The position numbers and the translations under genes were made by a program. A DNA stretch of 24,237 nucleotides from positions 1-24,237 of the forward strand of contig CAJBPC010000312.1 in assembly GCA_903957405.1 (NCBI GenBank), read 5' to 3'. Each line of letters opens with the position of its first letter. Within the stretch, counting starts at the first letter, position 1. The DNA is from an uncultured bacterium. GTDB taxonomy: Bacteria; Bacteroidota; Bacteroidia; Chitinophagales; Chitinophagaceae. Under the pieces are notes generated by a model. The model was not told the DNA's origin, did not search any database, and worked only from the letters and a program-made list of their open reading frames with translations. Of the stretch, positions 22,542 through 24,237 are shown one piece after another.

Positions 22542-23015
22542 TTATTGCAAGGACACGGAAAAAGTCTTCCTTACAGGAGGTAGGCATTCTGTATCATTGC
22601 ATAGCATATATTCCACTGTACCACTCAGGTTAGTCTTGACATTTCCTTTTACGCTGGCAGTCTGCACGAATTCGACCTTATTCGAGTATTGCTTCACATT
22701 CACATCAAAGAGTTTCTCAAAATGAGTCTCCATTTTGCCGACCTCTTTCACATTCCCGGTCAACACTACCAAAGGGTTCTTTGTGAATTCAACCGATGTG
22801 GGTATGGGACCGCCTTCCGGTGTGGTCTGAGAATAAATATGCCACCCCTTTTCAACAACTGCCGTCATCCTGACCTCAAACTTTCCAGCGCCAAGCTTTT
22901 TGGAAGTAAAAGCCCAAGTAACAGGATTCTTGACCTGTGCTGAAGAACCCTGAGGGAACAGAGACATCAAAACAACAAAAGAAAGCACTAAGCGCGTGAA
23001 TGCTTGCATGACCAT
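22542..23015 (-). CDS. Stand-alone DsbD N-terminal domain protein (redox-active)
   Basis: I choose ATG 23015 (MVMQAFTRLVLSFVVLMS; 23009 is equally possible) because it gives a normal signal peptide ending GSSAQ; the longer start at 23057 adds a basic extension and would lie upstream of a -7-like element. The mature protein is a DsbD-N/DsbC-like domain: WAFTSKKLGAGKFEVRMTA, GWHIYSQTTPEGGPIPTSVEF and KVEFVQTASVKGN, ending SGTVEYMLCNDTECLPP, where the cysteine pair (CX4C) matches the reactive pair of DsbD's alpha domain followed by PP. It therefore can carry the electrons that the fused domain of the neighbouring DsbD has lost the cysteines to carry. It acts in the periplasm. Confidence 0.88.
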   Translation of the reverse strand: MVMQAFTRLVLSFVVLMSLFPQGSSAQVKNPVTWAFTSKKLGAGKFEVRMTAVVEKGWHIYSQTTPEGGPIPTSVEFTKNPLVVLTGNVKEVGKMETHFEKLFDVNVKQYSNKVEFVQTASVKGNVKTNLSGTVEYMLCNDTECLPPVRKTFSVSLQ

Positions 23016-23030
23016 TACATTGAATTTGTG

Positions 23031-23038
23031 CGAAAATA
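23031..23038 (-). promoter_or_regulatory. Possible -7 element for the DsbD unit
   Basis: TATTTTCG on the minus strand lies 15 bp before the ATG at 23015, the same arrangement seen before other genes in the window, and supports the shorter start. Confidence 0.3.
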
Positions 23039-23101
23039 GCCTTTTGGACTTAATCATTCCGTGTCAAAGGTCACCAAAGGTTTCGGGATTCCTTTACATG
23101 T

Positions 23102-23863
23102 TCAAAACGTAACCAATTCAAAAACAGGCTCTTTCAATCTCCTCTCACCCTTGATGCCCGGTTTTTGTTCCTCAATGGCAAAAATTGTGAGGGATTTTTT
23201 CTCTTTCTCGACAACATAGGCAAACGTCACAGCATTTCCCTCATCAGTTGTCATGGTTATGATATTATGATAGGGGAGTGTGGTCTGCATGCAATCGCCC
23301 GTATAGCAAAGGGCATAATCACGATATCCCTTAAGCCCTTCGATGTTTCCACTTGGCAGGAAACGAACCTTTTTTCCGGAGGCATTGCCCTTTTCCATCA
23401 GCTGGTAATTACCTGCGACCATTTGGTCATTGATAAGTGAAGTCAAAACAGGAATTCCATCCCGCATGTCATCCACCCGGATATAATGTGAAGAAGTGGA
23501 TTTCCCCGTGAATGCAGTATCCATTAAGATGAAACCCTTTCCGTCCGCATCTGCCACAATGGTCATGTCGCCATGAAATGATGCGTTCTTGAGAATTAAA
23601 TTACCGTTTTCAGCAGCATAGGTAAGGGTATCACCCTCAAAACCCCTGTCGACAAAAACCTTTTCGGAACCCGCAAAATAAAACTGGAAAGAATACGCCC
23701 GAGGTGAGAAATTCAAAGAGTCTTTGTTTTCATCCAGGAATGTCTGGTTGACAAAGCGCCCCTGCAGCACGGTCTTGTCCACCTCTTTTTTCGCTGTATT
23801 CTTGCAGGAAGCTAGGACTATGAGTCCTATGACAGACAAAAAGAAAATAATTTTATTATGCAT
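23102..23863 (-). CDS. Lipoprotein of unknown function with a CX4C cysteine pair
   Basis: The 253-residue protein has a lipoprotein signal (LIVLASC, lipid Cys20) and an Asn/Lys/Thr-rich start after it. The mature part is rich in beta strands: AYSFQFYFAGSEKVFVDRG, LTYAAENGNLILKN, FILMDTAFTG, then GNYQLMEKGNASGKKVRFLPSGNIEGLKGYRDY. Two cysteines stand five apart (Cys186 and Cys191, CYTGDC), the same spacing as in the neighbouring DsbD-N protein. The C-terminal strands (VTFAYVVEKEKKSLTIFAI) look like a small barrel or sandwich. I do not recognise a named family, though NlpE-like lipoproteins came to mind. It is on the same strand as the DsbD pair, 86 bp upstream, with a -7-like TATCTTTA before its start. 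Confidence 0.8.
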   Translation of the reverse strand: MHNKIIFFLSVIGLIVLASCKNTAKKEVDKTVLQGRFVNQTFLDENKDSLNFSPRAYSFQFYFAGSEKVFVDRGFEGDTLTYAAENGNLILKNASFHGDMTIVADADGKGFILMDTAFTGKSTSSHYIRVDDMRDGIPVLTSLINDQMVAGNYQLMEKGNASGKKVRFLPSGNIEGLKGYRDYALCYTGDCMQTTLPYHNIITMTTDEGNAVTFAYVVEKEKKSLTIFAIEEQKPGIKGERRLKEPVFELVTF

Positions 23864-23883
23864 TTCCGGTGAGATTTTATGTA

Positions 23884-23891
23884 TAAAGATA
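23884..23891 (-). promoter_or_regulatory. Possible -7 element for the orphan lipoprotein gene
   Basis: TATCTTTA on the minus strand lies 20 bp before the ATG at 23863 and differs from TAnnTTTG only in its last base. No -33 match at ideal spacing. Confidence 0.4.
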
Positions 23892-23938
23892 GACTCACAT
23901 ACCGGATAGTGTCATAATAAAGCGTTAAATCGCAGACC

Positions 23939-24148
23939 TCAACCCTTCAAAAGCAACTCGACAGGTTTTACTTCCGAATGTTGGCTGACAACATAGAATT
24001 CCGGCTTTGGATCTCGAAGAAACAACTCCCTGTACTTATTCTGCATCCTGCGTTTGTAATTCCCGAGGTAGCCGGGCTTGGAAATGAGTTCCTTGTCCAG
24101 GGGCATAGCCTCGATGAGTTCGCTCCCGACAAACATCATCAAATTCAT
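23939..24148 (-). CDS. Small hypothetical protein (69 residues)
   Basis: The frame gives MNLMMFVGSELIEAMPLDKE, a KPGYLGNYKRRMQNKYRELFL segment rich in basic residues, and a short C-terminus EFYVVSQHSEVKPVELLLKG. No signal peptide or membrane helix is seen, so it is probably cytoplasmic. I do not recognise a family. Support for a real gene is a plausible composition, a stop that leaves a 75-bp gap before the next gene, and a promoter-like pair upstream (TTG and TTATTTTG spaced 20 bp). It is short, and no homology can be tested here. Confidence 0.55.
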   Translation of the reverse strand: MNLMMFVGSELIEAMPLDKELISKPGYLGNYKRRMQNKYRELFLRDPKPEFYVVSQHSEVKPVELLLKG

Positions 24149-24163
24149 GGTACGGATTTGCTA

Positions 24164-24194
24164 CAAAATAAGTTAGACCGGCATTAGCAGTCAA
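24164..24194 (-). promoter_or_regulatory. Candidate promoter for the 69-residue gene
   Basis: On the minus strand TTG (complement of 24192-24194) and TTATTTTG (complement of 24164-24171) are 20 bp apart, with the ATG at 24148 another 15 bp downstream. The octamer matches the one before the asparaginase gene. Confidence 0.4.
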
Positions 24195-24237
24195 GCAGAC
24201 TAATACGCTTCAGTGTTCGTATTTGTACGGAAAGAAA

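Noticed and set aside
1..24237. Biosynthetic, defence or CRISPR system
   Set aside because: The radical SAM gene has no precursor peptide or partner enzymes, no repeat-spacer pattern is seen, and no known defence domains occur in the translations.

Overview
The window looks like chromosomal DNA from a Bacteroidota bacterium, probably near Chitinophagales/Sphingobacteriales. The inference rests on gene content (prohibitin-type SPFH protein, pyruvate phosphate dikinase, secreted TIM-barrel isomerase beside a gluconate-dehydrogenase small subunit, YncE/phosphoesterase fusion, many exported lipoproteins), on start codons without clear Shine-Dalgarno sequences, and on TAnnTTTG-like -7 promoter elements a short distance before several starts. 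I see no rRNA, tRNA, CRISPR array, insertion sequence or phage module.

Layout. 1-2800: 5' part of an AI-2E-family transporter gene (cut by the window edge), a radical SAM/SPASM protein, a membrane-anchored GH25 lysozyme and a small membrane protein. 2800-6000 (minus strand): prohibitin, a secreted NTF2-like protein, a sugar-phosphate-isomerase-like protein and a gluconate 2-dehydrogenase subunit 3 whose usual GMC oxidoreductase partner is absent. 6050-9440 (plus): a beta-propeller/phosphoesterase fusion and an OmpA-type lipoprotein. 9461-13177 (minus): single-domain asparaginase, four-helix membrane protein, two YceI-type proteins and an outer-membrane porin. 13420-17390 (minus): pyruvate phosphate dikinase and a di-haem cytochrome c peroxidase-like protein. 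17585-18330: a decayed PolX-type DNA polymerase gene. 18331-20435: a GNAT acetyltransferase and a divergent, exported D-aminoacylase. 20480-23863 (minus): a DsbD system built from a stand-alone redox-active N-terminal domain and a full-length DsbD whose own N-terminal domain has lost its cysteines, preceded by an orphan lipoprotein. 23939-24148: a small unknown protein.

The genes are mostly chromosomal housekeeping and cell-envelope functions: envelope redox (DsbD, cytochrome peroxidase), envelope polymers (GH25, D-aminoacylase, OmpA), export-linked catabolism, and central carbon metabolism (PPDK). I found no convincing new multi-gene defence or biosynthetic system. The most notable items are the PolX pseudogene, which carries three independent lesions, the split DsbD arrangement, the orphan dehydrogenase subunit, a strong hairpin of unknown role at 17516-17551, and a terminator embedded in a convergent coding sequence at 9463-9491.
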